Below are positions 17,999-27,775 of a stretch of DNA of 64,000 nucleotides, one piece after another. Below the pieces are notes generated by a model. That model did not search any database and had not been told where the DNA came from. It saw only the letters and a program-made list of their open reading frames with translations. Both the position numbers and the translations under genes were made by a program. This stretch comes from Mucilaginibacter roseus. GTDB taxonomy: Bacteria > Bacteroidota > Bacteroidia > Sphingobacteriales > Sphingobacteriaceae. Each line of letters opens with the position of its first letter. Positions within the stretch are counted from its first letter, which is position 1. The DNA is taken from NCBI RefSeq assembly GCF_021215455.1, contig NZ_JAJPWV010000001.1, positions 1,048,503-1,112,502 of the forward strand, read 5' to 3'.

Positions 17999-19087
17999 AT
18001 GAGCAAGCACGGTAGAATATTAGTGGCCATGAGTGGTGGTGTGGATAGTTCGGTAGCAGCGGTAATGCTGCACGAGCAAGGTTATGAGGTTATTGGCCTT
18101 ACCATGAAGACCTGGGATTATGCATCATCAGGCGGTAGCTCAAAAGAAACCGGGTGCTGTAGTTTGGATAGTATAAACGATGCGCGCGCTTTAGCCGTGA
18201 GCTATGGTTTCCCGCATTATATACTGGATATACGCAACGAGTTTGGAGATTTTGTGATAGATAATTTTGTTGACGAATATCTTGCCGGCCGTACCCCTAA
18301 CCCTTGCGTGCTATGTAATACACACATTAAATGGGAAGCTTTATTAAAACGCGCTGATAAACTCGATTGCGAGTTTATAGCTACCGGGCATTATGCAAAC
18401 ATAAGGATGCATGATAATGGCCGCTATGTAATTTCAAAGGGTAAGGATGTTAACAAGGATCAATCCTACGTACTTTGGGGAGTTTCGCAAAAAAACCTTG
18501 CCCGAACCAAGTTTCCTTTAGGTAGTTTTTCTAAGCCCGAGATCAGGCAAATGGCATTGGACATGGGCCAGATGGAGCTTGCTGGTAAGAGCGAAAGCTA
18601 TGAGATATGCTTTGTTCCGGATAACGACTATCGCTCATTTCTGCGCCATAAAGTTGAGGACCTGGATGAACGTGTAGGCAAAGGCAATTATGTACTTACC
18701 GATGGCACTATTGTTGGCCAGCATGAAGGCTACCCTTTTTATACCGTTGGTCAGCGTAAGGGCTTAGGTGTAGCTTTAGGCAAGCCTATGTTTGTTACTT
18801 CTATCCAACCGGATACAAATACAGTGGTATTAGGTACTGCAGAAGAATTGGAACGCAAAGAAGCCTGGGTTAAGAATTTGAATCTTATAAAATATGAGAC
18901 CATAACTGAACCTATTGAGGCGATTACCAAAATACGTTACAAGGATGCCGGCACATTAAGCAACATTGTACAAATGGGTGAGCATATGAAGGTAGACTTC
19001 CATCATTCGGTATCAGGCATTGCCCCGGGCCAGTCCGCTGTATTTTACGAAGGCAATGATTTACTTGGCGGCGGTTTTTTAATTTAA
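17999..19087 (+). CDS. mnmA: tRNA-specific 2-thiouridylase MnmA
   Basis: MnmA adds sulfur to U34 of tRNA-Lys, -Glu and -Gln, using ATP and a persulfide relay. The 362-residue protein has the PP-loop SGGVDSS at residues 12-18, the first catalytic Cys in TPNPCVLCN and the second in SYEICFV; the C-terminal beta-barrel ends in GQSAVFYEGNDLLGGG. The ATG at 17999 is preferred; an upstream in-frame start at 17951 would place the promoter box inside the gene. The gene is followed by a long hairpin and is probably monocistronic. Confidence 0.96.
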   Translation: MSKHGRILVAMSGGVDSSVAAVMLHEQGYEVIGLTMKTWDYASSGGSSKETGCCSLDSINDARALAVSYGFPHYILDIRNEFGDFVIDNFVDEYLAGRTPNPCVLCNTHIKWEALLKRADKLDCEFIATGHYANIRMHDNGRYVISKGKDVNKDQSYVLWGVSQKNLARTKFPLGSFSKPEIRQMALDMGQMELAGKSESYEICFVPDNDYRSFLRHKVEDLDERVGKGNYVLTDGTIVGQHEGYPFYTVGQRKGLGVALGKPMFVTSIQPDTNTVVLGTAEELERKEAWVKNLNLIKYETITEPIEAITKIRYKDAGTLSNIVQMGEHMKVDFHHSVSGIAPGQSAVFYEGNDLLGGGFLI

Positions 19088-19111
19088 TAATTACAGCAAA
19101 CATAACTACGA

Positions 19112-19171
19112 GCATACGCCCGATATAAATGCCGTAAAGCATTTATACCGGGCGTTATACATTAGGTATGC
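19112..19171. terminator. Long hairpin after mnmA
   Basis: A 17-bp stem with one mismatch (19116-19132 with 19139-19155, loop CGTAAA) is framed by a second short inverted pair, GCATAC at 19112 and GTATGC at 19166. No T-run follows on the plus strand, so it is not a textbook terminator. It could act by stalling, or protect the 3' end of the mnmA mRNA. Confidence 0.5.
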
Positions 19172-19288
19172 TTCCCCAAATTATTGTATAGCTCAAATAG
19201 GTTTTCAGAAATTTCACGCTAATTAAAACCAAAACAAATTTGCGTTTAGCGTTCTTTATATTTTATTTGCAGAAAAATTGAACTGTTA

Positions 19289-21619
19289 ATGGCTAAAAAC
19301 TTACTCATAGTAGAATCACCCGCAAAGGCAAAAACCATTGAGGGTTACCTCGGCAAAGACTTCACCGTAAAATCGAGCTACGGGCATATCCGCGATCTGG
19401 TGAAATCTGAGGATGCTATTGATATTGCCAATAATTTTCAACAAAAATATGAAGTACCGGCAGATAAAAAGCAGGTAGTTAGCGAGTTAAAGAAATTAGC
19501 TAAAGAAGCCGAAACGGTGTGGTTAGCATCCGATGAAGACCGCGAGGGAGAAGCTATATCATGGCATTTATTTGATACGCTCAATTTAAAAGAAGATAAA
19601 ACGCGACGGATCGTTTTCCACGAGATTACTAAACCCGCGATTTTAAAAGCGATTGATAATCCACGCACCATAGACTATAACCTGGTAAACGCCCAACAAG
19701 CACGACGGGTGTTAGATCGGCTTGTGGGTTTTGAGCTCTCTCCTGTTCTTTGGAAAAAGGTAAAGCCATCGTTATCAGCAGGTCGTGTACAATCAGTAGC
19801 AGTACGATTAATTGTTGAACGCGAACGCGAGATCAACAAATTTCAAACTGAAGCTGCTTTTAAAATTGTTGCCATTTTTGGCAAGGGTAAAAGCGCTTTT
19901 AAAGCCGAGCTACCACAGCGCTTTGCCCAACAGGCAGATGCCGAAAAGTTTTTGCAAGACTGTATAAGTGCAGAGTTTACTGTGGATTCACTTGAAACAA
20001 AGCCGGCAAAACGTTCACCTGCAGCGCCTTTTACCACTTCCACCTTGCAGCAGGAAGCCAGCCGTAAATTGGGTTACTCTGTTTCGCGAACCATGTCGTT
20101 AGCGCAGCGGCTTTACGAGTCGGGTAACATAACCTATATGCGTACTGACTCGGTTAACCTTTCGGAAATGGCGTTAAACGCGGCAGCACAGGAAATCCGC
20201 AGCGCTTACGGCGAACAATACCATCAGCAGCGAAAATATAAAACAAAAAGCGCAAGCGCGCAGGAAGCACACGAAGCCATCAGGCCTACGTATTTCGACA
20301 GGCATACTATCGATGGCGATAATGCTGAAAAACGCCTTTATGAGCTAATCTGGAAGCGTGCGATAGCTTCGCAAATGAGTGAAGCCCAGTTTGAGAAAAC
20401 TACCGCGAAAATCGGTATATCAACACGTAATGAGGATTTGGTTGCCAGCGGAGAAGTAATGAAGTTCGATGGCTTCCTCAAAGTATATCTCGAAGGCAGC
20501 GATGACGAAGATGACAACCAACAGGATGGCGACAATGCTATGCTGCCACCGTTACAAAAAGGCCAGCCACTGGATTTGCAGGAGCTTTCTGCTACCGAGC
20601 GTTTCTCTCGTCCGCCGGCCCGCTATACAGAGGCAAGTCTGGTTAAAAAATTAGAAGAGTTAGGCATCGGTCGTCCATCAACCTACGCCCCTACCATATC
20701 AACCATACAAAACCGTGGTTATGTAGTTAAGGAAGATCGTGAGGGTAAAGCGCGTAACTATCGTGTGTTGACCTTAAAGGAAGGATCGATATCCAAACAG
20801 GAAAAATTAGAAAATACCGGAGCCGAACGCGGTAAACTATTCCCTACTGATATTGGCGCTGTTGTAAATGATTTTTTGGTACAACACTTTAACGGTATAG
20901 TTGATTTTAACTTTACCGCGAGCGTTGAAAAGCAGTTTGACGAGATAGCCCAGGGAATGAAGGAATGGACAGACATGATCCGTAAGTTCTACGCTCCTTT
21001 TCATAAAGATGTAGAGAATACCATCGAAACTGCTGACAAGGCACGTGGCGAACGTGAGTTAGGCGCGCACCCCGAATCGGGTAAAAAAATATCAGTACGC
21101 ATAGGGCGTTATGGTCCGTTTGTACAGGTTGGTGATAATGATGATGCTGATAATAAGCCATTGTACGCGAGTTTGCGTACCGGACAAAGCATTGAAACCA
21201 TTACACTTGAAGAGGCCTTAGAATTGTTCAAACTGCCAAAAAAGGTTGGTGTTTATGAAGATAAGGAGATGACGGTAGCTATTGGCAAGTTTGGCCCTTA
21301 CATACGTCATAACAGCGCCTTCTATTCGTTGCCTAAGGGCCTGGACCCGTTGGACGTTAGCGGAGAACAGGCGATTGAGATCATCAATGAAAAGCGTAAG
21401 AAGGATGCGGAGAAACTAATTAAAGTTTTTGATGAAGACCCGGACGCTAAAATATTAAACGGACGCTGGGGGCCATACATTGAGTATGGTAAGCAAAATA
21501 TAAAAATCCCGAAGGATAAAGACCCTAACACCATTACGTTTGAAGATGTGAAAGCCCTGGCCGGCGAAGCTGGTAAAGAGCCCAAAAAGGGCGCCAAAAA
21601 ATTTGCTAAAAAGAAGTAA
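19289..21619 (+). CDS. topA: DNA topoisomerase I
   Basis: Type IA topoisomerase that relaxes negative supercoils. The 776-residue protein has the TOPRIM domain at the N-terminus (LLIVESPAKAKTIEGYLG, then SDEDREGEAISWHL), the LSAGRVQSVA segment, and the catalytic Tyr283 in ITYMRTDSVNLS. Instead of zinc fingers, the C-terminus has repeated GRYGPFVQVG / GKFGPYIRH / GRWGPYIEYG units typical of Bacteroidota and other non-proteobacterial enzymes. It ends in a Lys-rich tail (KKGAKKFAKKK). The following small gene starts 38 bases later and may be co-transcribed. Confidence 0.97.
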   Translation: MAKNLLIVESPAKAKTIEGYLGKDFTVKSSYGHIRDLVKSEDAIDIANNFQQKYEVPADKKQVVSELKKLAKEAETVWLASDEDREGEAISWHLFDTLNLKEDKTRRIVFHEITKPAILKAIDNPRTIDYNLVNAQQARRVLDRLVGFELSPVLWKKVKPSLSAGRVQSVAVRLIVEREREINKFQTEAAFKIVAIFGKGKSAFKAELPQRFAQQADAEKFLQDCISAEFTVDSLETKPAKRSPAAPFTTSTLQQEASRKLGYSVSRTMSLAQRLYESGNITYMRTDSVNLSEMALNAAAQEIRSAYGEQYHQQRKYKTKSASAQEAHEAIRPTYFDRHTIDGDNAEKRLYELIWKRAIASQMSEAQFEKTTAKIGISTRNEDLVASGEVMKFDGFLKVYLEGSDDEDDNQQDGDNAMLPPLQKGQPLDLQELSATERFSRPPARYTEASLVKKLEELGIGRPSTYAPTISTIQNRGYVVKEDREGKARNYRVLTLKEGSISKQEKLENTGAERGKLFPTDIGAVVNDFLVQHFNGIVDFNFTASVEKQFDEIAQGMKEWTDMIRKFYAPFHKDVENTIETADKARGERELGAHPESGKKISVRIGRYGPFVQVGDNDDADNKPLYASLRTGQSIETITLEEALELFKLPKKVGVYEDKEMTVAIGKFGPYIRHNSAFYSLPKGLDPLDVSGEQAIEIINEKRKKDAEKLIKVFDEDPDAKILNGRWGPYIEYGKQNIKIPKDKDPNTITFEDVKALAGEAGKEPKKGAKKFAKKK

Positions 21620-21656
21620 TGCCAGGTAATTGATTACCGTAAATAAGGAGATCATC

Positions 21657-22061
21657 ATGATAAAAGACCTTCCCGATAATACAGTTCAGGACATAGCGAT
21701 TGCAGTGGCTTTAGAGGGCGAAACTGTTGAGGGAAAAACCTGGTATGTTTATATCATCAATTTAAAAGATGAACCGTTAGAAAACATACTTATTACCTCA
21801 AAGGGTTATGGCGAAAAAGATGGTGAGCAGGTTAAAACCTCTACCCTTCGGCACATGATACCCAGCCTATCGCCAAAAACATCAGCCATTATTGAACCCA
21901 TAGATGAGCAAACGTTTGGTTTAAATAACGAATATTGGCTTAGCTATTATATTGCCAATACTATTTACGACAAAAAATTCATCTTCCTTCCGGAAAGTAT
22001 CGTCGACATGAACCTGATCAAATTACCCGTGGTAAATAAACCCGGGGTAATGATAAAATAA
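21657..22061 (+). CDS. Conserved small protein of unknown function downstream of topA
   Basis: A 134-residue soluble protein, acidic, with a predicted mostly beta structure: WYVYIINLKDEPLENILITSKGYG in the middle (spans about residues 27-50) and EYWLSYYIANTIYDKKFIFLPESI near the end. No domain family is recognised. The ATG at 21657 is chosen because AAGGAG at 21645-21650 gives it a well-spaced Shine-Dalgarno sequence, rare in this window. It probably shares the topA transcript. Possible roles cannot be inferred from sequence. Confidence 0.72.
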   Translation: MIKDLPDNTVQDIAIAVALEGETVEGKTWYVYIINLKDEPLENILITSKGYGEKDGEQVKTSTLRHMIPSLSPKTSAIIEPIDEQTFGLNNEYWLSYYIANTIYDKKFIFLPESIVDMNLIKLPVVNKPGVMIK

Positions 22062-22126
22062 TCCGGCCGATATTTGCTTAATATGATAAGTGGTTTATAT
22101 TTACTCAAAATATATAAACCTTTATT

Positions 22127-25100
22127 ATGCCAGGTGAAAGCAGTTTGTTTAACCACCCGAAACGATTAGCCACTATCGGGGTAGCTGTACTACTAATATT
22201 CATTGTCAGCTTCTTTTTCATCCACAGGCCTAAGCGTCCGCCGGTTGATCCGGTTTTTAGCAAATATATTGAAGCCTATACAACGGGTATTATTTCAAAA
22301 AAAGGCACTGTACGTATCAAACTTTCGGGCGAGGTACAGGTGGCACACCAGCAGGATGGTGAGCTGGATAACAGCCTCTTTGAATTTTCACCGTCTATAA
22401 AAGGTAAAACACGTTGGGTTGATGCGCGCACTATCGAGTTTACTCCTAACGAACCTCTGGAACCCGGAGAAAACTACTCTGCCGACTTTGACCTGAGTAA
22501 GGTAATTGATGTACCTAAGGATTACAAGCACTTCAGTTTTGATTTTCAGATCATAAAGCCTGACTTCACAGTTAGTTTTACAGGGCTACGCACAGCTACC
22601 AATACATCCGTTGATAAGATGAAACTTGGTGGATGCATTCAAACCGCCGATGCCGAGGATGACAAAGCGGTTGAAAAAATATTGGCAGTTAATTATTCTT
22701 CATCAGCTAAAGTAAGCTGGCAGCATAATGCAACTACTAAAACGCACACCTTCACGGTAAACAATCTCGCACGCGCTTCAAATGGCGCCACACCATTGAA
22801 TGTTGAATGGAACGGCAGTAGTTTGAACGTAGACAAAAGCGGAAGTCAGGATTTTGTTGTGCCCGCCATTGGCGATTTTCGAGTATTAGCCGTGCGCGCC
22901 GTTCAAAATACCGACGAATATGCCGAGGTGCAATTCTCAGATGCTATTATGGTTGGCCAGGAACTGAATGGCCTCATCAGCATAAATAATATAGGCGATG
23001 CTGCTTACACCATTGATGGTAGTGTAGTAAAAGTTTATGCGCCGGAGAGATTGGAAGGGAACTATACTGTTACGGTAAATCCCGGTATCGAAAACATCTC
23101 CAACAAAAAACTCACTAAGCCCTACACCGCAAATGTTTTCTTCGAGAACCGGTTGCCGGCTGTAACCATACCGGGCAAAGGCGTTATTCTACCGGATTCG
23201 GGGCACCTGATGATGCCTTTTGAGGCTGTTAACCTAAATGCGGTTGATGTTACCATTATCAAGGTTTATGAAAACAATGTACCCCAGTATTTCCAGAACA
23301 ATGGTTTTGATGGCGGCGCAGAGCTACGCCAGGTAGGTAAACCAGTGGTGCAAAAAACCATACGCCTGGATACTGATAAAGGGTTAAATCTGGGTAAAAA
23401 GAACCGTTTTATGCTGGATATCGACCAGCTATTACGTACCGAACCAGGCGCGATTTACCGGGTAGTGATCGGCTTCAGAAAAGAGTACTCGCTATACAAC
23501 TGCCGTGCGGGGTCACCAGCTAACATAAATAATGAAGAAGATGATTATGGTGGTGACTATGATTATAGCAACAACACAGGCAAGGTAAACGATGAAGACG
23601 ACGAGTTTTGGCAGCGCTATGATAACTACTATCCTGATGACTACCGTTGGGATGAGCGTAACGACCCGTGTACTAACTCATATTTTACCAAACAGCGTTG
23701 GGCCACGCGCAATATCATGGCCTCAAACATTGGTTTAATAGCAAAACGCGGTAGCGATAATAGTATGCTGGTTGCCGTGACCAATTTGCTTACCGCACAA
23801 CCTATGAGCGGCGTTGAGTTGCAATTACTCGATTACCAGAAACAGGTACTATTCAAAACCACATCAGACGGAGAAGGCCTTGCCAATTTTGATTTAAAAC
23901 GCAAGCCATACCTGCTAATAGCCAAGTATAATAATGAACGCGGTTATCTGAAACTGGATGATGGAAGTTCTCTCCCGCTTACGCGCTTTAATGTTGGTGG
24001 CGAGCAGGTGCAAAAAGGGTTAAAAGGCTTTATTTACGGCGAGCGCGGCGTATGGCGCCCCGGCGATAATATTTACCTGACCTTTGTTTTAGAGGATAAG
24101 CTAAAAACACTTCCACCAGACCATCCCGTTGAATTTGAACTTTATAACCCGCAGGGACAGGTTTATAAGCGCATAACGCAAAATAAATCGATTGATGGTT
24201 TTTATAGTTTCCATACCGCGACCGAAACTTCATCGCCTACGGGCAACTGGCTGGCGCGTGTTAAGGTTGGCGGTGCCGTGTTTGAGAAGAACATAAAAGT
24301 TGAAACCATAATGCCGAACAGGTTAAAACTTAACCTTTCGTTTGGGGGTGCCGAGGAGCTGACCAAAGGTGCCGGCGAAAATGGCACCCTATCTGCACAG
24401 TGGTTGTTTGGCGGCGCGGCTCAAAATTTAAAAGCTAAAGTGGATGCCTTCCTGTCTGCGCAAACCACCACTTTTAAAGGATTTGATGATTATGTGTTTG
24501 ACGACCCTACCCTTGCCTTTAATACACAAACGCAAACCGTGTTTGATGGACGCTTAAACGCGAATGGCACAACGCCGGTAAGTGCCGACATTAATGTAGA
24601 ACGCCAGGCGCCGGGCCGGTTACGTGCAAACTTTGTGGTTAAAGTATTTGAGCCGGGTGGTAATTTCAGTATTAACCAAGTGGCTTTGCCTTATAATGTT
24701 TACCCGGCTTATGTAGGTATTAAAACACCAAAAGGCAGCGAGCTTTCGGGTATGCTGGTTACCGGTAAAGATCACGTGATTGATATTGCGGATGTGGACA
24801 CAAAAGGCAAATTGCTACCCGGCAGCCGTTCTGTTGAAGTAGAATTATATAAAATTCAATGGCGCTGGTGGTGGGATGAAACCGGTGATGAGTTAAGCAA
24901 TTTTACGCAGGATAGGTACAATAAACTTATAAAAACCGAAACCGTTAACCTGACCAACGGTCGCGGTAAATGGGGAATGCGTATAGCCCAAGCCGATTGG
25001 GGCCGATACCTGATTAAGGTAAAAGACCCGCAAACCGGTCATTCAACAGGTAAAATTATTTACGTGGATTGGCCAAACTGGTCGGAAAGGTTACAGCAGG

Positions 25101-27721
25101 ATAATCCTACCGAAGCGGCGATGCTATCGTTCACATCTGATAAAACAAGCTATAGAGTTGGCGACGATGCCACGCTTACCATACCAACCAGTAACGACGG
25201 CCGGGCGCTTATCAGCTTTGAAAATGGCAGCAAAGTGCTTAAAACAGTATGGATTGATACCAAAAAAGGACAAACCCGCTATAGCTTTAAAGTTGATGAA
25301 AGCATGGCGCCAAACGTGTTTGTGAACGTTACCCTGCTTCAACGCCATGCGCAAACCATAAATGATTTACCTATCCGCATGTATGGCGCTATCGGTTTAC
25401 AGGTTGAGGATCCGGAAACAATATTGAAACCACAGATCGCGATGCCTGATAAAATACGGCCGGAGACAGAATCTGCTATAACAGTATCCGAAGCATCAGG
25501 CAAAGAAATGACGTATACCGTAGCCATTGTAGACGAAGGCTTGCTGGATATTACGGGCTTTAAAACCCCTGATCCGCATAGCGCGTTTTACGCTAAAGAA
25601 GCGTTAGGCGTAAAAACCTGGGACCTGTTTGATTATGTGATAGGCGCTTTTGGTGGCGGCCTCGAACGTATACTCAGCATTGGTGGTGATGGCACCGGTT
25701 CGGTAAATAAAAACGTTTCGGTAAACCGCTTTAAGCCGGTGGTAAAATTCCTCGGCCCATTCCATTTAAATGCAGGCGAAAAACAAACACAGCGCTTTAC
25801 GCTGCCGCAATACATAGGCTCTGTACGGGCGATGGTAATAGCCGGTCATGCGGGAGGTTATGGTTTTGCCGAAAAAGCGGTTGCGGTTAAAAAACCGTTA
25901 ATGATTATGGCCACCCTGCCACGCGTATTAGCCCCGCAGGAGCAAATACAGTTGCCGGTTACGGTATTCGCCCTGGAGAAGAACATCAAGAACGTGAGCG
26001 TTCAGGTACAGTCTAACGCGTTTAGTAATCTCGGCGGCAACAATACCCGTAGCCTCACCTTTACTAAAACCGGTGATCAATTGGTTACCTTCAATCTGAA
26101 TGTAAAGGACTTTGTAGGTATAGGAAAAGTGAGAATTGTTGCAAAAAGCGGTGGTGAAACAGCAGCCTATGATGTTGAATTAAACGTGCGTAATCCGAAT
26201 CCGCCGGTTACTAAAATTATTGAAGCGGAATTAGCGCCGGGAAAATCATGGGCTGCGCCTTATGCTGCTTTGGGCATGGCAGGTACCAATAAAGCGACAC
26301 TCGAAGTTTCGGCCATACCAGCGCTAAATCTATCGAAACGCTTAAGTTATTTAATACAATATCCGCATGGCTGCGTGGAGCAAACCACGTCAGCCGTGTT
26401 CCCACAATTATATTTGAGCCAACTACAGGATTTGACCGATCGGCAGAAAGCTGAAGTTGACCGAAACATAAAGTCGGGCATAAACAGGCTTAACGGCTTT
26501 AGGGTAAACAGCGGCGGCCTGAGCTACTGGCCGGGTTATGGCGATGCCGACGATTGGGGTACCAATTATGCGGGTCACTTTATGCTTGCCGCTCAAGCTA
26601 AAGGCTATATGTTACCGGTAGGATTTATTGAGCAATGGAAAAAATTCCAGAAACAAAGAGCTCTTGCCTGGGCTCCTGATACGCGCAGCTTCTATGGGTC
26701 TGACCTTATACAAGCCTATCGTCTATACCTGCTTGCTTTGGCGCATTCACCTGAATTGGGTGCTATGAACCGCTTGCGCGAGTTTCAATACATCAGCGTA
26801 GAAGCTAAATGGCGTTTGGCGGCGGCATATAAACTGGCCGGGCAAACGGAGGTAGCCATGAATTTGATAAAAGGACTACCAACAACCATCAAACCTTACA
26901 ACACCATGTACGGTACCTATGGTTCTGACCTTCGAGATCAGGCCATGATATTGGAAACTCTGACTTTGTTAGGACAACAACAACGGGCTTCGGGCGTAAT
27001 GCGTGCCGTGGCCGCCCGCCTGTCTCAGGATAGTTGGTACAGTACGCAAACCACCGCCTACTCACTCATCGCGATAGCGCAATATTGCGGCGTAAATAAA
27101 AACGGCGGTAAAATGGCCTTCGCTTACCAGGGTGCCGGGAAAGGGTCTATCAATGCTAATTCATACATCTGGCAAGGTGACGCAGCGCCAAACGGTGGTA
27201 AAGTGTTTGTAAAAAATAATGGCACGAATAAACTTTATGTTCGCCTGATACAAAAAGGGCAGCCGTCATCAGCCGATAATATAGATACCTATGTTAACCC
27301 CGACGTACTTAACATGCGCGTAGCTTACTTTACACTTGCAGGCAAGCCTGTTGATCCGTCGAAACTTAAACAGGGTACTGATTTTGTTGCACAGGTAACC
27401 CTACGTAATCCGGGTAAACAAGGTCGGTACGACAACCTGGCTTTAACGCAAATATTCCCTTCGGGATGGGAAATTTTAAACAGCCGGATGCTGAATAACG
27501 ACGAGGCGTTTAAGTCATCCCCTTCCGATTATCGTGATATTCGCGACGACAGGGTAAATACTTACATTGGTTTAAGCGAAGGCCAAGAAGTTACTTACTA
27601 CGTAATGCTGAACGCTGCCTATGCCGGTAAGTATTATATGCCTGCCACCTATTGCGAAGCCATGTACAATACATCCATAAACGCCTTAATTAAAGGGCAA
27701 TGGGTTGAAGTGTATAAATAA
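22127..27721 (+). CDS. Giant alpha-2-macroglobulin family protein
   Basis: An 1864-residue protein of the bacterial alpha-2-macroglobulin type (YfhM/YfaS family), thought to trap invading proteases in the periplasm. An N-terminal membrane anchor (about 14-30) is followed by MG-type Ig-like domains. The bait-type region YGERGVWRPGDNIYLTFV, the macroglobulin core with VAIVDEGLLDITGF, and the thioester motif GCVEQ (Cys1416) in an alpha-helical toroid follow. The C-x-E-Q order is intact, so the thioester should form. It uses a plain membrane anchor rather than the lipobox seen in E. coli. An acidic, Tyr-rich insert lies at about 467-515. The usual partner PbpC is not adjacent. Confidence 0.93.
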   Translation: MPGESSLFNHPKRLATIGVAVLLIFIVSFFFIHRPKRPPVDPVFSKYIEAYTTGIISKKGTVRIKLSGEVQVAHQQDGELDNSLFEFSPSIKGKTRWVDARTIEFTPNEPLEPGENYSADFDLSKVIDVPKDYKHFSFDFQIIKPDFTVSFTGLRTATNTSVDKMKLGGCIQTADAEDDKAVEKILAVNYSSSAKVSWQHNATTKTHTFTVNNLARASNGATPLNVEWNGSSLNVDKSGSQDFVVPAIGDFRVLAVRAVQNTDEYAEVQFSDAIMVGQELNGLISINNIGDAAYTIDGSVVKVYAPERLEGNYTVTVNPGIENISNKKLTKPYTANVFFENRLPAVTIPGKGVILPDSGHLMMPFEAVNLNAVDVTIIKVYENNVPQYFQNNGFDGGAELRQVGKPVVQKTIRLDTDKGLNLGKKNRFMLDIDQLLRTEPGAIYRVVIGFRKEYSLYNCRAGSPANINNEEDDYGGDYDYSNNTGKVNDEDDEFWQRYDNYYPDDYRWDERNDPCTNSYFTKQRWATRNIMASNIGLIAKRGSDNSMLVAVTNLLTAQPMSGVELQLLDYQKQVLFKTTSDGEGLANFDLKRKPYLLIAKYNNERGYLKLDDGSSLPLTRFNVGGEQVQKGLKGFIYGERGVWRPGDNIYLTFVLEDKLKTLPPDHPVEFELYNPQGQVYKRITQNKSIDGFYSFHTATETSSPTGNWLARVKVGGAVFEKNIKVETIMPNRLKLNLSFGGAEELTKGAGENGTLSAQWLFGGAAQNLKAKVDAFLSAQTTTFKGFDDYVFDDPTLAFNTQTQTVFDGRLNANGTTPVSADINVERQAPGRLRANFVVKVFEPGGNFSINQVALPYNVYPAYVGIKTPKGSELSGMLVTGKDHVIDIADVDTKGKLLPGSRSVEVELYKIQWRWWWDETGDELSNFTQDRYNKLIKTETVNLTNGRGKWGMRIAQADWGRYLIKVKDPQTGHSTGKIIYVDWPNWSERLQQDNPTEAAMLSFTSDKTSYRVGDDATLTIPTSNDGRALISFENGSKVLKTVWIDTKKGQTRYSFKVDESMAPNVFVNVTLLQRHAQTINDLPIRMYGAIGLQVEDPETILKPQIAMPDKIRPETESAITVSEASGKEMTYTVAIVDEGLLDITGFKTPDPHSAFYAKEALGVKTWDLFDYVIGAFGGGLERILSIGGDGTGSVNKNVSVNRFKPVVKFLGPFHLNAGEKQTQRFTLPQYIGSVRAMVIAGHAGGYGFAEKAVAVKKPLMIMATLPRVLAPQEQIQLPVTVFALEKNIKNVSVQVQSNAFSNLGGNNTRSLTFTKTGDQLVTFNLNVKDFVGIGKVRIVAKSGGETAAYDVELNVRNPNPPVTKIIEAELAPGKSWAAPYAALGMAGTNKATLEVSAIPALNLSKRLSYLIQYPHGCVEQTTSAVFPQLYLSQLQDLTDRQKAEVDRNIKSGINRLNGFRVNSGGLSYWPGYGDADDWGTNYAGHFMLAAQAKGYMLPVGFIEQWKKFQKQRALAWAPDTRSFYGSDLIQAYRLYLLALAHSPELGAMNRLREFQYISVEAKWRLAAAYKLAGQTEVAMNLIKGLPTTIKPYNTMYGTYGSDLRDQAMILETLTLLGQQQRASGVMRAVAARLSQDSWYSTQTTAYSLIAIAQYCGVNKNGGKMAFAYQGAGKGSINANSYIWQGDAAPNGGKVFVKNNGTNKLYVRLIQKGQPSSADNIDTYVNPDVLNMRVAYFTLAGKPVDPSKLKQGTDFVAQVTLRNPGKQGRYDNLALTQIFPSGWEILNSRMLNNDEAFKSSPSDYRDIRDDRVNTYIGLSEGQEVTYYVMLNAAYAGKYYMPATYCEAMYNTSINALIKGQWVEVYK

Positions 27722-27743
27722 CCTAAATGAAATTAAATAATCG

Positions 27744-27765
27744 AGGCCGCCTTAATAAGCGGCCT
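27744..27765. terminator. Hairpin between the macroglobulin gene and dinB
   Basis: A 7-bp GC-rich stem (27744-27750 with 27759-27765, 8-base loop) lies between two convergent genes and is followed by TACTTGTTT on the plus strand. It is a likely terminator for the macroglobulin gene. Confidence 0.6.
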
Positions 27766-27775
27766 TACTTGTTTA

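Noticed and set aside
19438..19671. Several 60-90-codon antisense ORFs inside topA and other long genes
   Set aside because: They lie in conserved coding regions of the opposite strand and have no promoter, family motif or conserved start context.
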